Assembly: GCA_023014335.1 (NCBI GenBank)
Contig: JAECYW010000006.1
Location: forward strand, 1,674,001-1,738,000
Origin: Galerina marginata
Lineage: Eukaryota; Basidiomycota; Agaricomycetes; Agaricales; Galerinaceae
Length of the DNA: 64,000 nucleotides
Direction of reading: 5' to 3'
Shown here: piece after piece, positions 1 through 13,073 of the stretch
Position numbering within the stretch: position 1 is the first letter of the stretch
How the letters are laid out: each line of letters begins with the position of its first letter
Program-made: the position numbers and the translations under genes
Notes under the pieces: generated by a model
The model's input: only the letters and a program-made list of their open reading frames with translations
Databases searched by the model: none
What the model was told of the DNA's origin: nothing

Positions 1-1288
1 GTGGGTGACGTGAACACTGCGGAAAGTGGATGGCAGTGTCGCCACATTGACGCTGAATGAGGAGATAGACGTGGTTACGAGTCCTATTACTATTATTGAT
101 CTGACCCGGTCAAAAATTGGCCAGTGTAACGAAATTAAACGCTCAACGAGCCGGCAAACGCAGTTTTCTATTTTTAGGTCTCCGCGGTCGTCGGCACCTC
201 AATATCAACATTCACTTTTATTTCCCTCGTTCACGTTGTCCTCCGCGTCCCGCTCCTTCCTTCATTGACAATTGTCCGTCCTCATCTCTGATTGTCGGGC
301 TCCTGTCTCTCACAAGCTGGTATGTTCTTTCTCTTTTCTCCGTTCTCCTGCTTACATACTTTGTCTACCCCCTTAGCTCCGCTAGCCCTCCCCATTTCAG
401 CTCAGCTCAGCTCTGCCCTCTGTTCCGCGACCTAGAGACTTTTTGCTCCGAATTTTGCCTCCTCGAAGGCTCTTTTTTAACACACCACTCGCCCTTGCAC
501 ACCTTCTCTTTGCCGTGGTCGCGCCCATTTCGCAGAATGTCTCTATCTCCAATCACGGTCTCAACATTGCGTTTCGGCGGTCTACTGAGCTCACTTGTCC
601 CCATCAGCAGTGCTCGTCGGGGGTGACGAAGGAGGGTGCACACGTATCGTCGTCACTGACATCCCGCATCCACAGCACAGCCCGTATTGGCCTTGTCACC
701 GTGTCATGCACCAACTAACGCGGATTCTCGAAAAAGCGGACACCCCCAAATTCTCCGACCATCCGTAGGTTCAGCCGCATCAGCCACGTTCGCAGGTCGA
801 ACCCATGACTACGTCTTCCACACAACTGCTCGGACCCGTTGACACGGTGTTCCCCGCTTGATCAACAAACCGGATACAAAGGGGAGCCTAAAGTAAGAAC
901 GCACCTGCGCCAGGTAATCAACTTCCACCAAACCTCTTGCAAGCCCTGTGGTAACCTTTCGCCTCCGCAGCTCGGTATTGGCCACAGGTACCTCAAGCTC
1001 CCAAATGATGCCTTCAACAAGGGGTCGAAGCCGGCATGGGCCCTTTCAAAGCGCGTGAATTGCGTTCCCTACCTGCTCGATAGGTGCGTGACCCGTCTTT
1101 TCGCCGCTTCCGCTCGCGATTGCCTGTCAACAAGGCTTCAGTCGTCATTACCGACCTCACGCACCCCCGCTATGCCATCGATGAATGTTGAAGCCGAAAT
1201 ATGCACCCCCACGCTGCACGAATTCCGCTGGTCGCCTGCTCGATAGTGACACGATGGCCGAGGGCAAGATTTTGGGAAATAACCAAGC

Positions 1289-1314
1289 CCGAACGTGAAC
1301 GAACTCACGTTCGG
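1289..1314. repeat. Perfect 10-bp inverted repeat (hairpin)
   Basis: CCGAACGTGA at 1289-1298 and TCACGTTCGG at 1305-1314 are exact reverse complements around a 6-base loop. No gene is recognised next to it, so no role as terminator or operator can be claimed. Confidence 0.6.
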
Positions 1315-1684
1315 CACGACTCTTTGGTGCATTTAAGGTTTTATTCACATTGAATATTTACCCATGTAATTTTAGCACCTGAACGTCCCTGCTTAACATT
1401 CGTCAAGCGCAGCTCACGATACGTCATCTCAACAAGCCTTCGCAATCGCTGCCATCGTGTACTACAGCCACCTGCACACCCCTTCGATGACGATCGGGAT
1501 TTGACCACCGTCCCGCCTGCGCTTCCTTGTCAATGTAACCGGTGGTTCATTCGTTGACTGTATGAGGGTGCAGACGAGACATGAACCACAGCGCTACGTT
1601 AACGAGATAGGGCGCATCGACGAGAGTGGTCTGTAGGTGAGACGGTGGAAGCGGGTGGCTGAAGTCGTATCCGAGTGACAATGT

Positions 1685-1790
1685 TTTCACTACTGGTGAT
1701 GGCCGGCCCGGGCCCGCCCATGTTTTCAGCGGGTCCTGTGCGTAAATTATCAGAAATAACTAATACTTATGGGTCAAGTACTCGGAAGGT
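1685..1790. repeat. Possible transposon-end fragment, related to 15690-15740
   Basis: A GC-rich palindrome-like core (GGCCGGCCCGGGCCCGCC, about 1701-1718) is followed by an AT-rich segment beginning CGTAAATTAT. That segment aligns with the one at about 15698-15735, sharing the 10-mer CGTAAATTAT, then AGAAAT, ACT and ACTTA with few substitutions. The composition recalls hAT-type element ends, but no terminal repeat pair or target duplication was found. It may be a dispersed repeat fragment. Confidence 0.35.
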
Positions 1791-2378
1791 ACATGGCCAG
1801 TACCTGTTAATCATTTTTATCATTCTAAAAGGCCCAATTTTTGGCGTTGCTGTTTGGCGTCTGAAAAGGAATAGGAAAAGTCTACGTTGCTTATTGTTTT
1901 TTCGGTTTACGAAAAATGTCGTAGCAATGACAAATATTGTACATTGAATTAAGAATAATTTGATGGTGGATGTCCTATCCCTGAAAATAAATAAAAACAG
2001 TTAGAATATCGCCAAACAGTAAACTAGAAGTTATAAATAATATCTTCGTACCACAAACAGGGAATACTCTAAATAAAATGTCACCATGGATTTCGAACAC
2101 AGATTTAGCCTATCCTACAGATATAATTGGCAGGTCCCGGAAAGTTCAAATAAATTTAGTCCTATATTTCTCTTAAATAAGATACCTAGACCCACATTTT
2201 ACAGGTCAACTAATGTGGATAGGTTGACCGAAAACTTTCGTTGGTAAAATGTATTATAAAAATAATTCTCAAGCTATGATTGCCCATACAGTTTTTGGTC
2301 CGCAATAAAGTCATTATTTTTAAATGGTTGAGAATCACTTTTTTCATCTCTCAAAAAGTGCTTTTGCGTCTAGTGTTA

Positions 2379-2461
2379 CAGTCCTTTGCATAATTTTGTG
2401 AAAGTTCGAACGATTTTGAAATAGTCACGTGCTGATGGTGCCTCAACCAAACACGCTCGGC
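2379..2461 (+). repeat. Left terminal inverted repeat of the 693-bp element
   Basis: Begins CAGTCCTTTGCATAATTTTG directly after TA (2377-2378). It runs inward to the shared motif AAACACGCTCGGC, and its partner is 2989-3071. Confidence 0.85.
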
Positions 2462-2988
2462 ATGGACAAGCCGCATTGTCAAAGCATGTTCGTCCAATGC
2501 TGCCCAACGCGCCCACTTATCCTCTTTCCCTTCCGCTGCCTTTCAAACATCTGCAGGCAGTTGTGAAAGCATATTACCTTTCTAAATTAGTGCAATCCTG
2601 CTGCCTCAAATTCAGATTTTTGTTTTGAAAGGTAATAACTAGGGTTTAAGAATTGAAGGACTTCAGCATCTGAAAGGGCTGGTCAGCTCTTTGTCGAAGG
2701 AATAAGGCTGTTAAACTACAGAATGTGTTTACCTGGTCCCTGTACAGCTCACCATTAATCAAGTATTTTGCCCAGGAATGAATCGCAAGGTGCCACTGGC
2801 TGCTGGCCTACTTATACAGTAGCATTAAACACTGAAGTTACACCGCTATGAGTCACACAAACGGGCAGCATAGCAAGAAGATGCTTTAAAAAAATATCTT
2901 GGACATGAATGATATTAAGTCCCTGCCTTGGGAGAGCAGGGAAGCGGCTAAGTATCGGTTAGAGCTGGCCAGCCTCTGCCGACGACTG

Positions 2989-3071
2989 GCCGAGAGTGTT
3001 TGCCTAGGCACAATCAGCACGTGACCGTTCCGAAAATCGTTTCAACTTTCACAAAATTATGCAAAGGACTG
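2989..3071 (-). repeat. Right terminal inverted repeat of the 693-bp element
   Basis: Reverse complement of the left repeat, ending ...AATTATGCAAAGGACTG before TA (3072-3073). The inner part carries GCCGAGAGTGTTTG opposite the left AAACACGCTCGGC. Confidence 0.85.
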
Positions 3072-3219
3072 TACCCTCAGTGCTCAACCAAGTCGTTTAG
3101 CAAAGGATTCAGACAGTAACCGCTCCACTCGTCCACTCCGTTACGAGATCAAGGTTCTTGTCAACGAGTCGTCGACTGAAATAGTCAAACACGACCGAGT
3201 CCCGATCGCGCTTTGCTCT

Positions 3220-3492
3220 ATGCATCCTCCTGAGGTGCCTACCAAAACATTTTTGGCGGAACTCGTCAAAAAGTACTATCTCGAGGTTATGCATCATCAA
3301 GCTTGGGTCTGCTGGAACTGCTCCGCTCCAGCTGTGGGCATGGTTCACACCCCAGCTTCCTACCTTCAATTGGAAGAACCACAGGTCATCGATTTCGCAC
3401 AGCCAGTTTGCGTCAACGGAGGACCATGTGACGCGGCGGCTAGGAAGATGATGGATGAGGAAATGAGGCTAGCGTCTGGGATGAGCGGATAG
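3220..3492 (+). CDS. 3' part of an unrecognised Cys-containing protein (5' part disrupted)
   Basis: The ATG-initiated part is 90 residues, but the same frame stays open and protein-like from 3025, through the end of the inverted-repeat element and across 3074-3219, with no ATG in between. The true protein therefore probably began further upstream, beyond or before the element. Visible features are a CxxC (WVCWNC), a following Cys pair near PVCVNGGPCD and an acidic/basic C-terminus. The pattern (CWNC ... SYLQLEEP ... VIDF ... CVNGGPCD) recalls a metal-binding tail that I associate loosely with MYND-containing Agaricomycete proteins; no function is assigned. The element at 2379-3071 sits where an upstream exon or promoter would be expected, so this copy may be inactive. 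Confidence 0.5.
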   Translation: MHPPEVPTKTFLAELVKKYYLEVMHHQAWVCWNCSAPAVGMVHTPASYLQLEEPQVIDFAQPVCVNGGPCDAAARKMMDEEMRLASGMSG

Positions 3493-4681
3493 GGTTTACT
3501 ATGGTGTGACGATCTCCAAGTCTGACTGTTTGTAAATTGTTTGTGTCCAAGAACTTGAATGCCTCCAAAATACTTGTAATACTTCAAGCCTCCATGTTGT
3601 ATTATACTTGTATATTTTGAAAGAGATGCAAAACTGCCTATGTTTGTACCTCAAAGACATCAGAGGACAATGTCCTGGCAGTTGAAGCAAAGCCTTGAGG
3701 ATGGCTTCATTGTACAGGGTTCGTTGAACAGACTCATGGAACTTTACTAGCTGTCAAATTCGTTGAACGCAAACGGGTTGTTGTAACGCCCAGCTTCTCG
3801 GCAGTGACCAAACTCTAGGACAGAATTTGAAGCGGAAGAAAGAGCTTGAAGTGAATTTAAGATTAGATTGAACAATTCGGAGCAGACAACTTGATGGAGA
3901 TGTCGGCTCCGGTTGCAATTGTTCAACGGCCAAATCGAATCCGTGTATACTAAGCAGACGCAATTCAGTTTCCCTCTTTCATTTAACGGCAGGCAAAAAT
4001 GACGGAGGCCAAAGGAATACTATATTCATTGAACTATTAAAACTTGAATGGTAGCATCTCCAATTGATCTCGAAGCTATCGACAAAAATCCCAATATTTG
4101 TGTGTCCATGAGGACGTATATATGCATAAACGAAAGAATGTGGTGATGGTAAGCGACCTGTGGTTCAAAATGATGCGAGTCGTACGAAGGTGTATGGGCG
4201 GTACAGATTAAAAACAAAAGGGGGCGGAGGTGAAAGACTAGGGAAAAAGCGTAGAAAAAGAGGATGAATAGGGAGGGACGCGTATGTGTGGAAAAGGAGT
4301 GATGTATGTGATGAGATGAAAATACTAGATTAACAGCATAAAACAACAACGAAAGATGGACAGTGAGATAAGAAACTAGCGAACAGCAGCGGGACTGGTG
4401 CGCTGCGATTATGGAGTTCCGAGAGGAAAATGTCGAAAGAGTACTGATTATGTAGAAAGTGAGTGTTTTTGAGTGAATATTTGGAGTACAAATTGCGTGC
4501 GTTGAGGTTGGATTGTTGTGTGTCGAGAAAGAGATAGTGTGCGAGATATAAAGGCGTGGATGGAAGAGAAAAGAAGAAACCCAAGAAAAGAGAATATCGA
4601 GCGCGTATGACAGCCCGCCAGGAACGTCGGTCCGGCATTGCGGACCGAATTACCGGCCGACTCCCGATTGGCATTGCCTCG
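3493..4681. other. Intergenic, nothing recognised
   Basis: Contains the 3' flanks of the 3220-3492 frame and of the kinase gene. Minus-strand open frames at 4026-4349 and 4330-4734 are low-complexity or overlap the kinase 3' end and show no domain. Confidence 0.6.
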
Positions 4682-6704
<2,023 letters not shown>

Positions 6705-7260
6705 CACAATCAAATAGAACTAAAAATGCTGAAAATCCTCGACGACCCAGCCGCACTGAGGTCTGTGGAATAGTATGGGAGAAGGAGGGTGTTGTAAGTG
6801 AGAGATATGGTAAGGAAGCAAAGATAGCGAACGGTGGTGTGGTATTTGAAGAAAGAGACAAAATTCACAGCAATGCCAGGCCCTGAGATACTTTCTATTA
6901 AATCCTTCTATAAGTACTGACTGCGTCCTCCGTATCTTCCTCCAGATTAACTCGCCAAGCTTGGACGGACCAACGCGCTTTGATCTTCCTCGCAAATCTG
7001 AATCCAACTCCGACCCAAAATCACGATCGATGATCATCCAAACAAAAACCCAGGCCCCCTCACCTTCAAACCCACACATACCATCATCTTCATCACCAAC
7101 AATAGCTCTTGCATCGCCAGCGCCCAGCGCCCACCCAAATTTGTCAAGGTCGTTATGGGAATGAACAGGTTTCCTTCCAAATTTGCACCCCAATCACCCA
7201 TCCAAAAGACCATACATGAGGTTGCCCCGAGTTGGCATATGACCTGTCAGTGCTCGATCC
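6705..7260. other. 5' flank of the MKK gene
   Basis: Probable promoter and 5' leader of the minus-strand kinase. A 157-codon minus frame (6720-7193) and a 67-codon plus frame (6961-7164) look like chance; the sequence is pyrimidine-rich towards the kinase start. Confidence 0.5.
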
Positions 7261-8760
7261 ACTGACGTTCTAGCTGATCTCCGTCTCTTGCGAAGTCCTC
7301 CTTTGACTGGTTCTGCTGTTTGTCAACTGTTCGCCCTGGCTTGGGTTCTCAAAGTAAATAGCCTTGTAAGTATACCGGCACGGGGTTTGGACATCCCATC
7401 TTTTCTCTTCGGTGGTCTTGCCTTCAAAGCTTCAAAGCCTATTACGCCACGACACGAGTCTGTAAGTATTTTTGCTCGTGCCTCCCATTATGGGAATCGG
7501 GGATCATCCCTATCTCTGGATCCATATACCTCGGTTTGGTTCCGAGTGCATTTTTTCATTGTATGAACTTCGGCTGCGGGTCTGGGGACTACGGAAGTCG
7601 CAGTGCTATCGGACTGAAACCCCAAAACAGAAGACGGTTATGCCTGGACTATTCGTCCAAGTGTGTTACTGCAAGGCAAAAGGAACAGCCAAAACGAAGA
7701 ACCGGGCCGAGAGTAGATTTGTATCCTTTTCTCGGGGCTGTACCAAAGTGTTCTCGCAAAGGAACAACAAGGCTATGCGCCTCCGAACATAAGTAAGTAC
7801 CGCCGGTTTTCTAAACAAACGTCAGAACTTGATACCATTCAGCCAGTCACTATCGTCCCACATCTCCTTGCGTATCCGCCCGTCGCGTCGTCGACGGAAC
7901 CGGAGACGTTTTGCTAAAAACTTAGTTTGATCCTCCGACTTCTTTTCAGTCTAACCCTAGTACAACTATCCACAGGAACCAATACATAACCCCACGGAAC
8001 CGTGTATTTTGCGATCAGTCCCCATCCCGAATTACAACAAGAGCGACCAACTGTGTCGTTGAAGACGTGGAATACTACGTGCACCCTATCGCCTTCCTCA
8101 ACACCTGCGGTATTGGCTCGATAGTTCTCTTGAAATGTGACTCTTGACATTCACCTCCATTCAGACTACAAGCAACCAAGGCTAAACGTTATCCCGCCTG
8201 TAGGTCCATATATCTATTGCCCATGCCTACAGGATATTGCGTCTGTAACGACGCCATACACGTTTTTGTGGGCGTTTTATTTTAAATTTGGTCGTTTCCC
8301 CTCCCATCTTCGTCTGATCCGTGTAGCATTTGATAGCCTTCAGCATGCTTACTACACATGCACGGAGCCTCCTCTTCCGACGTTATATATGGACCCAAAG
8401 GTAACATTTTATCCTTCATCAAAGTCACTGTCATCAGGAATTACACCTAGTTGTGAACGTTAAGTGCTACTGATACTGTTATTTAACGTCGGTTAATGCT
8501 GAATTCGATTGGTAGACCGCAACATGTCTTTATCTCCTTCAGCAATTCGGACAGAGAGATGCCATTGCTAACTATAATGTCAAGACCGACACGGAACCGA
8601 CACTTATTACCACCGGCCAACCAACAGTCAACAGCCAGTGGTCGTCTGTCACCACCGATACAAAAAAAACTACAGCTACGCTGGTCGCTACCTACCCCAG
8701 TGTCTTCGTTGCTAAAATTGAAGTCCAATACCGAGCTCCGATCGCATCACGTCAACCCGA
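7261..8760 (+). pseudogene. Probable decayed gene of unknown family
   Basis: One plus-strand frame (positions = 1 mod 3) reads like protein across about 7288-8145 but is cut by stops at about 7564, 7615, 7732, 7923 and 8143. Coding-like stretches between them include SVLAKEQQGYAPPNI, a clean GTAAGT..CAG intron (about 7793-7842), then ARRVVDGTGDVLLK and CVVEDVEYYVHPIAFLNTCG. A further piece after an acceptor-like CTTCAG at 8542 reads FGQRDAIANYNVKTDTEP ... VFVAKIEVQYRAPIAS to about 8755. The stops are TGA/TAG, as would follow from C-to-T changes in CGA or CAG codons. I recognise no family. Alternatives are several short exons of a functional gene whose introns I mis-set, or unrelated coincidental frames. 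Confidence 0.45.
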
Positions 8761-10313
8761 CACAAACACAAATTTCGATCTGCCGATTCTCGCGTACGAT
8801 CTCTTGTTTTTTTTAATGTGCGTTTGCAAGATTCTGCACCACTGTCTCTATCTCCGTGAGCTTGACCGTTTCATACAATGAACTCGAGAGCAAGCGACAA
8901 TCGCACATGGCGTGTATGTATGTTACCCCGGAAAGCAACCCGGCCACGCGACAAGTGGGTAATTAATTTGGAATTCTTCGTTGGCAATGACATTGTCAAG
9001 AAATGAAATAATCATAACTATCGTCATGAAGGAACGTTCGAGCACTTCACACTTCACCTGGGTCCGGAGTCTGGGCCTGCGCAGTCTTGTTCAACGTCGG
9101 CGGATGAACTGTAGAAGAAAGGGAAACATTGTCCTTTCCGAGTGCGTGGCATGACTATTCGGTGTCCAATTTGTACCGCTGTACGGGGTACGACGGCAGT
9201 GGAGAATAGTTTATAATTTGAGGCGGAGCAACGACGCCGGGATGCCAACAAATAGGACACGTTGACCGAGGAAACTACATACGATAAAAATTGTCTGGGA
9301 AACTAACCTGCTCTAAAAGTAAGGTGATAAACAAGAATATGGAAGTTACAAGAGTGGCCGTCGCTCGGAGTCAAAATACTCAAATTCATCTGCGCCAATG
9401 ACAACGCTGATAATCAGCACTCCATTTCACAGACACAGCACAGCTTGGCACGCCAGATGCTCGGCGTGTTGTTCAATATGCACAGTAAGCATCGATCGAA
9501 CGCTTCAGTGGAAAGGTAAGCGTCTTATACAACATGATTACTTCGTAAGGGCAATGACACAGAGATCAACAAAAAAAAGTCCTCGACTTTGTCATCGCCC
9601 GACTCCGGTGTTCTACCCAGCAGAACCACAGCATATCGATCAGCTATCAACTACGTGGCCAGCATATAAATAAGGACAGTGGACAGACAGGAGACGCCTG
9701 GCAAGCTTAATGAGCGGCTAAGCATTTGTCCCACGATCTCAATGCCTTCTGCTCTTTGGCGCTGGCGGTTGTGACGGACATGAGCGCGATGACCTCCTAA
9801 TGAAGTGTTCGAATGGCTTAAAGTCAACAGCATGCCGCGGAGCTGCTTGAAATTTAAGGACGGAGGGCAAATTGTACCGGTGCAGGACCCTGGTCCGCCC
9901 CAGTGGCATCATAATCACATCCATTTTCGGTAATGTGCGCCACATATCGGAGTCGCAAATAGGCCTCCGACTCTCGCAGGCACATAACGCAGAGACTGCC
10001 ACCAGTCTTCAAGGCATCGTTCCTGAGGTTAAATTTAAGGCAGTACAGTGATAAGCAATCTGTAATCTTGTTCTTGTTATAACTCGTTGAACCGGCGCGC
10101 AATGGTACTAAGGGGTTGGACTTAAGAGGTCATTGATTGTGAGTGGCCTTGGAAGTCTCAAGAAACAACGAAAATTACATTTTAATGTTACAAACAAGAA
10201 TGAGTCATACACTCGATGAAGATGACGCTCGACAAAAAAAACTAATATACATAATATAGATTCTCAGAGTGGTGGTGGTTGTGTTAATTTTTCGACAGAA
10301 CGCTATGCTGACG
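8761..10313. other. Intergenic, nothing recognised
   Basis: No frame with a domain. Open frames at 9054-9260 (-), 9398-9673 (+) and 9739-10102 (-) are short and unlike any family I know. Confidence 0.55.
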
Positions 10314-12007
10314 CTAAAGTTTGAGGTTATCAAAGAAACCCTTCCGGTCCCAAAAGTTGTCCAAGGGAGCTACACCTTCTCTTAACCATCCCATTCTCGT
10401 CGTTGTTAAGCCTGCAGTCCTGATGAATAAAGTCCCATCGATCAACTCCGCATCCTTCAACTCGGTATCCGCAAAAGTGCCAGCGGGAGTAGAACCAAAA
10501 TGGGAAGCGTACTCGCTTAGGGCTCTTTGCAACTTGGGCAGATGATCATCTGGATGGGTCAAAGTCGTTTGAATGATGGGCAGCCACGGATCAGGAGTGA
10601 TAGCGTGTGGTGAGGTCGGAGAGGGATGCGCGGTCTTATGAGGGGTAGGCTGGGGCCCCGGCGCAACTGGGAGAGTTGAAGCGTCTTTGAAAAAGCTTGC
10701 GATGTCGATCGGGGGGCGGCCTCGGCTTATGTACCATCCCAAGCAAACAGCGAAGTAACCACGTAGAAGAATGACCTGGGAACTTCTCTTGACATGAGAG
10801 AAGATACTGGAAAGGAAGAGGGACGATGTAACGAGATGCATGCTGTTGTCGAGCGTTAGATTTTGCTGAAGTAGAAAGAGCGAAAGGCTCACTAGAAGAA
10901 ATCGGCGTTGATTTTTCCGTCGCCCTCGAAACCCCCAACACCATAAATTAGTGCGTTCGTCCATACGAGCTCGTCGAGTTTCTTTTGCAAATCGCCATCA
11001 AGACTCCACTGCTCTACATGCTTTTGAATGGCGTCTCCGTGAAGCTCAACGGTCTCTTTGTAGAAGCCATATTCATCTGGTATTTTGGTAGGGACGAAGG
11101 CAGGGTCGGCAAGAACCCGCGCCAGGATAGTGAAGGCATGGACGTCCTTCTTTTCCGCCTTGCTGCCTAGACCTATCACACTTGCGAAACGGGAGGCTAG
11201 GCCGGCCTCAGATTGAACGAACATCGTGGGAGGAAGTACTTTGGTTGAGGAGACGCCATGCACTGCGGTTTGTGAGAGTCCTGGAAGAAAGCTCGTTGAA
11301 TTTAAGTTTGAGACAAAATGAAGGAAATACACACCTTCTGCAAACGTTCCAGGCAGGGAAAACTCGACTCCGAACCCTGTATGGATCATGGGATGGAGAA
11401 GACCCTCGAAGAATCGGTTCAACAACTCGGGCTGGTGTTTCGCGCCTGGGATAAAGTTCGCATCGCCTGAAAAAACGTATTCCTCCAAGAGCGTATCCAT
11501 AGATTTGTGCTCAAGTTCTCCCTTAAAGAAGTCAAGGTAGCCTTGGTAGAACCTGTGTAATTAAAGATCAAAAGCTATAGAAGTAGAGAACACGGATCTC
11601 AGCCGCACTTTTCATCTCCAAGGTGATCTCTCCAATTTTGCTTAGTGATAGGTTCGGGTGGGGGAAAAGCTGGACGTTGTTCCTTGCAATTTTCTTCATA
11701 TGAAGCTTTGAGAATGCTTTCGTCTGCACCAAGACACCACAAAGACAGAACTGCGTGGGCGGCATGGCTATATTGCAATCCGGTTAAACATGGTGCATGT
11801 GGATAAGAGAGGTGGTGGAACGTACTTATGAAAGCCTCGGTCATTAAAGAATACATGCCAGCGTTTATGATTGTCGGTTAGAATGCCCTGAAGCGCAGTT
11901 GTGGACGCTGGAGTGACACCCGGCCAAGTGCGTGGAAATAAAGGATTCTTGAACGCTCCTTGATGATACGGTAAGGGAAATAGCTTTTGATCAATGTTTT
12001 CCGACAT
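10314..12007 (-). CDS. Questin-oxidase-like (DUF4243) protein, copy A
   Basis: Member of the family that includes AflY and questin oxidases, flavin-independent Baeyer-Villiger-type oxygenases of fungal polyketide pathways; in basidiomycetes most members are uncharacterised. Five exons: about 12007-11826, one ending near 11607, one covering about 11552-11334, one about 11285-10902 and the last from about 10843 to 10314, roughly 490 residues. Visible landmarks are NHAAH...LSLWCLGAD at the start of exon 2, ITKQNWRDHLGDEK, LLNRFFEGLLHPMIHTGFG with GVEFSLPG, then LSQTAVH, HAFTILARVL, INADFF and MHLVTSSLF. The C-terminal exon ends in a Trp-containing GFFDNLKL. Splice phases match copy B at 20848-22946, which confirms the model. 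No polyketide synthase is present, so its substrate is unknown. Confidence 0.82.
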
Positions 12008-13073
12008 ATTAAAGAAGATAGGTGGGAAATGGGGTGTTGGTTAATGGGATGGTGGTGGGGTGTCTTCTCAATATTGCGGGCACACTGCAAGCTTTTAATG
12101 GGTCTGAGCTCCAAGTGTCATGTGCCACAGGAGTGATTGATTTTTCCCATCCAAAAACACTTTTAGATCGTAGTTGTTGAGCTTCGCGTTGACGTTGGTG
12201 GTGTCAGTCGTGTCTCGGAATGATATGGAATAGAGCTTACACAATTCTTCGGTTCTCCCTTTACCGAAACGGAGACGAGGCGTAATACAAGTGCATCATA
12301 TACCACTGCTTCGTAATGTGACTTCGAGATAAAGATCTATCGTTGCCCAAAAACGAGGACTTCCAACAAATCGCCAAGGTCATGGTGGCACTCCAGCGAC
12401 CATGAGTGCCGGCCGAGTCTCTGTGCTCCGTATGGAGAGCTATAGAGAGGCGTATTCATTCGGCACTGTGGAATAAGTCTGGATTAGGATCAAGTCAGAA
12501 GGACTATTCGTGAGAACTGGGGTGGTAGTGAGCCTAAGTAAGGACTCACAAATTCCCTGCCGAAGCCCCTCTTCTCCCATGGAGTCCTTCTGAAGTTCAA
12601 AACCATTGGTGAAGGGAAAACCAAATATCAGTGTCCGCATCCACCGATCTCGGTTTCCTGAGATTGTTTACATCTGTACAAGGGCGATTTTTGAGTCTTA
12701 GAAAAGTTTGTAGATGGCTGGCGGTCTAGAAGAACAAGCGAGAAGGCAGAGAGTGTGAAGAAGGTCGCTGTCGGAAGTTGAATACCCCTTTACTCTAACC
12801 ATCATCGTAATCTCCGTCGTCGCCCGCCATCCACTTCAACCATCATCATTCAACTGTTTGAAGCTTGGGATAATGTCCAGGTTCGCGATCGACACGGAGC
12901 TCAATGAGGATGGTGGCGAAAGAACCTTTCCACGCTACCAAGGGTAACAGGAACACGTTGAAATCGTGAGTTTCTCTTATAAACCACGGTGCGAGATTGT
13001 CTCGACCTTTCTCTTGAAAAATCGTTTACCTTACTCTGCTTTAGAGCCCCAAATTTCGAAAAAAGCTATACCA
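12008..13073. other. Intergenic between copy A and an F-box gene
   Basis: A 22-codon exon-like piece starting with an ATG near 12873 (MSRFAIDTELNEDGG...) ends at a possible GTAACA donor and might be a 5' exon of the next gene. A minus-strand frame at 12440-12640 has no recognisable domain. Confidence 0.4.

Larger units (their letters stand above)
1..2376. other. Gene-poor stretch, no assignable gene
   Basis: No reading frame here resembles a family I recognise. Short coding-like pieces exist near 705-840 (plus strand). One starts with an ATG at about 706 and runs into a possible GTAGGT donor; a second open piece lies at about 801-862. They end at stops and join to nothing convincing. Longer open frames at 117-626 and 839-1246 have unremarkable composition and no domain. 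The part from about 1740 to 2376 is AT-rich and frame-poor, with poly-A/T runs, and looks non-coding. This could be old decayed gene or transposon sequence; I cannot say which. Confidence 0.5.
2379..3071. mobile_element. 693-bp non-autonomous TIR element (Tc1/mariner-like MITE), TA target duplication
   Basis: The two ends are reverse complements of each other over about 83 bp, starting CAGTCCTTTGCATAATTTTG on the left. They are roughly 85 percent identical with one small indel and contain the shared stretch GTCACGTGCTGAT. A TA dinucleotide lies directly outside each end (2377-2378 and 3072-3073), the target duplication of the Tc1/mariner superfamily. The interior has no long open frame and no transposase motif, so the copy is non-autonomous. 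It sits immediately 5' of a reading frame (3074-3492) that lacks a start codon nearby, which suggests insertion into, or just upstream of, that gene. A hybrid element or another TA-duplicating superfamily remains possible. Confidence 0.85.

Noticed and set aside
117..626. 169-codon open frame rich in Ser/Leu/Phe
   Set aside because: Pyrimidine-rich DNA readily gives such frames; no signal or domain supports it.
839..1246. 135-codon open frame
   Set aside because: No domain, no splice-linked neighbour, composition like non-coding; the neighbouring pieces are in other frames.
6720..7193. 157-codon minus frame upstream of the kinase
   Set aside because: Ends in the kinase 5' flank, with no domain and no conserved join to the kinase.
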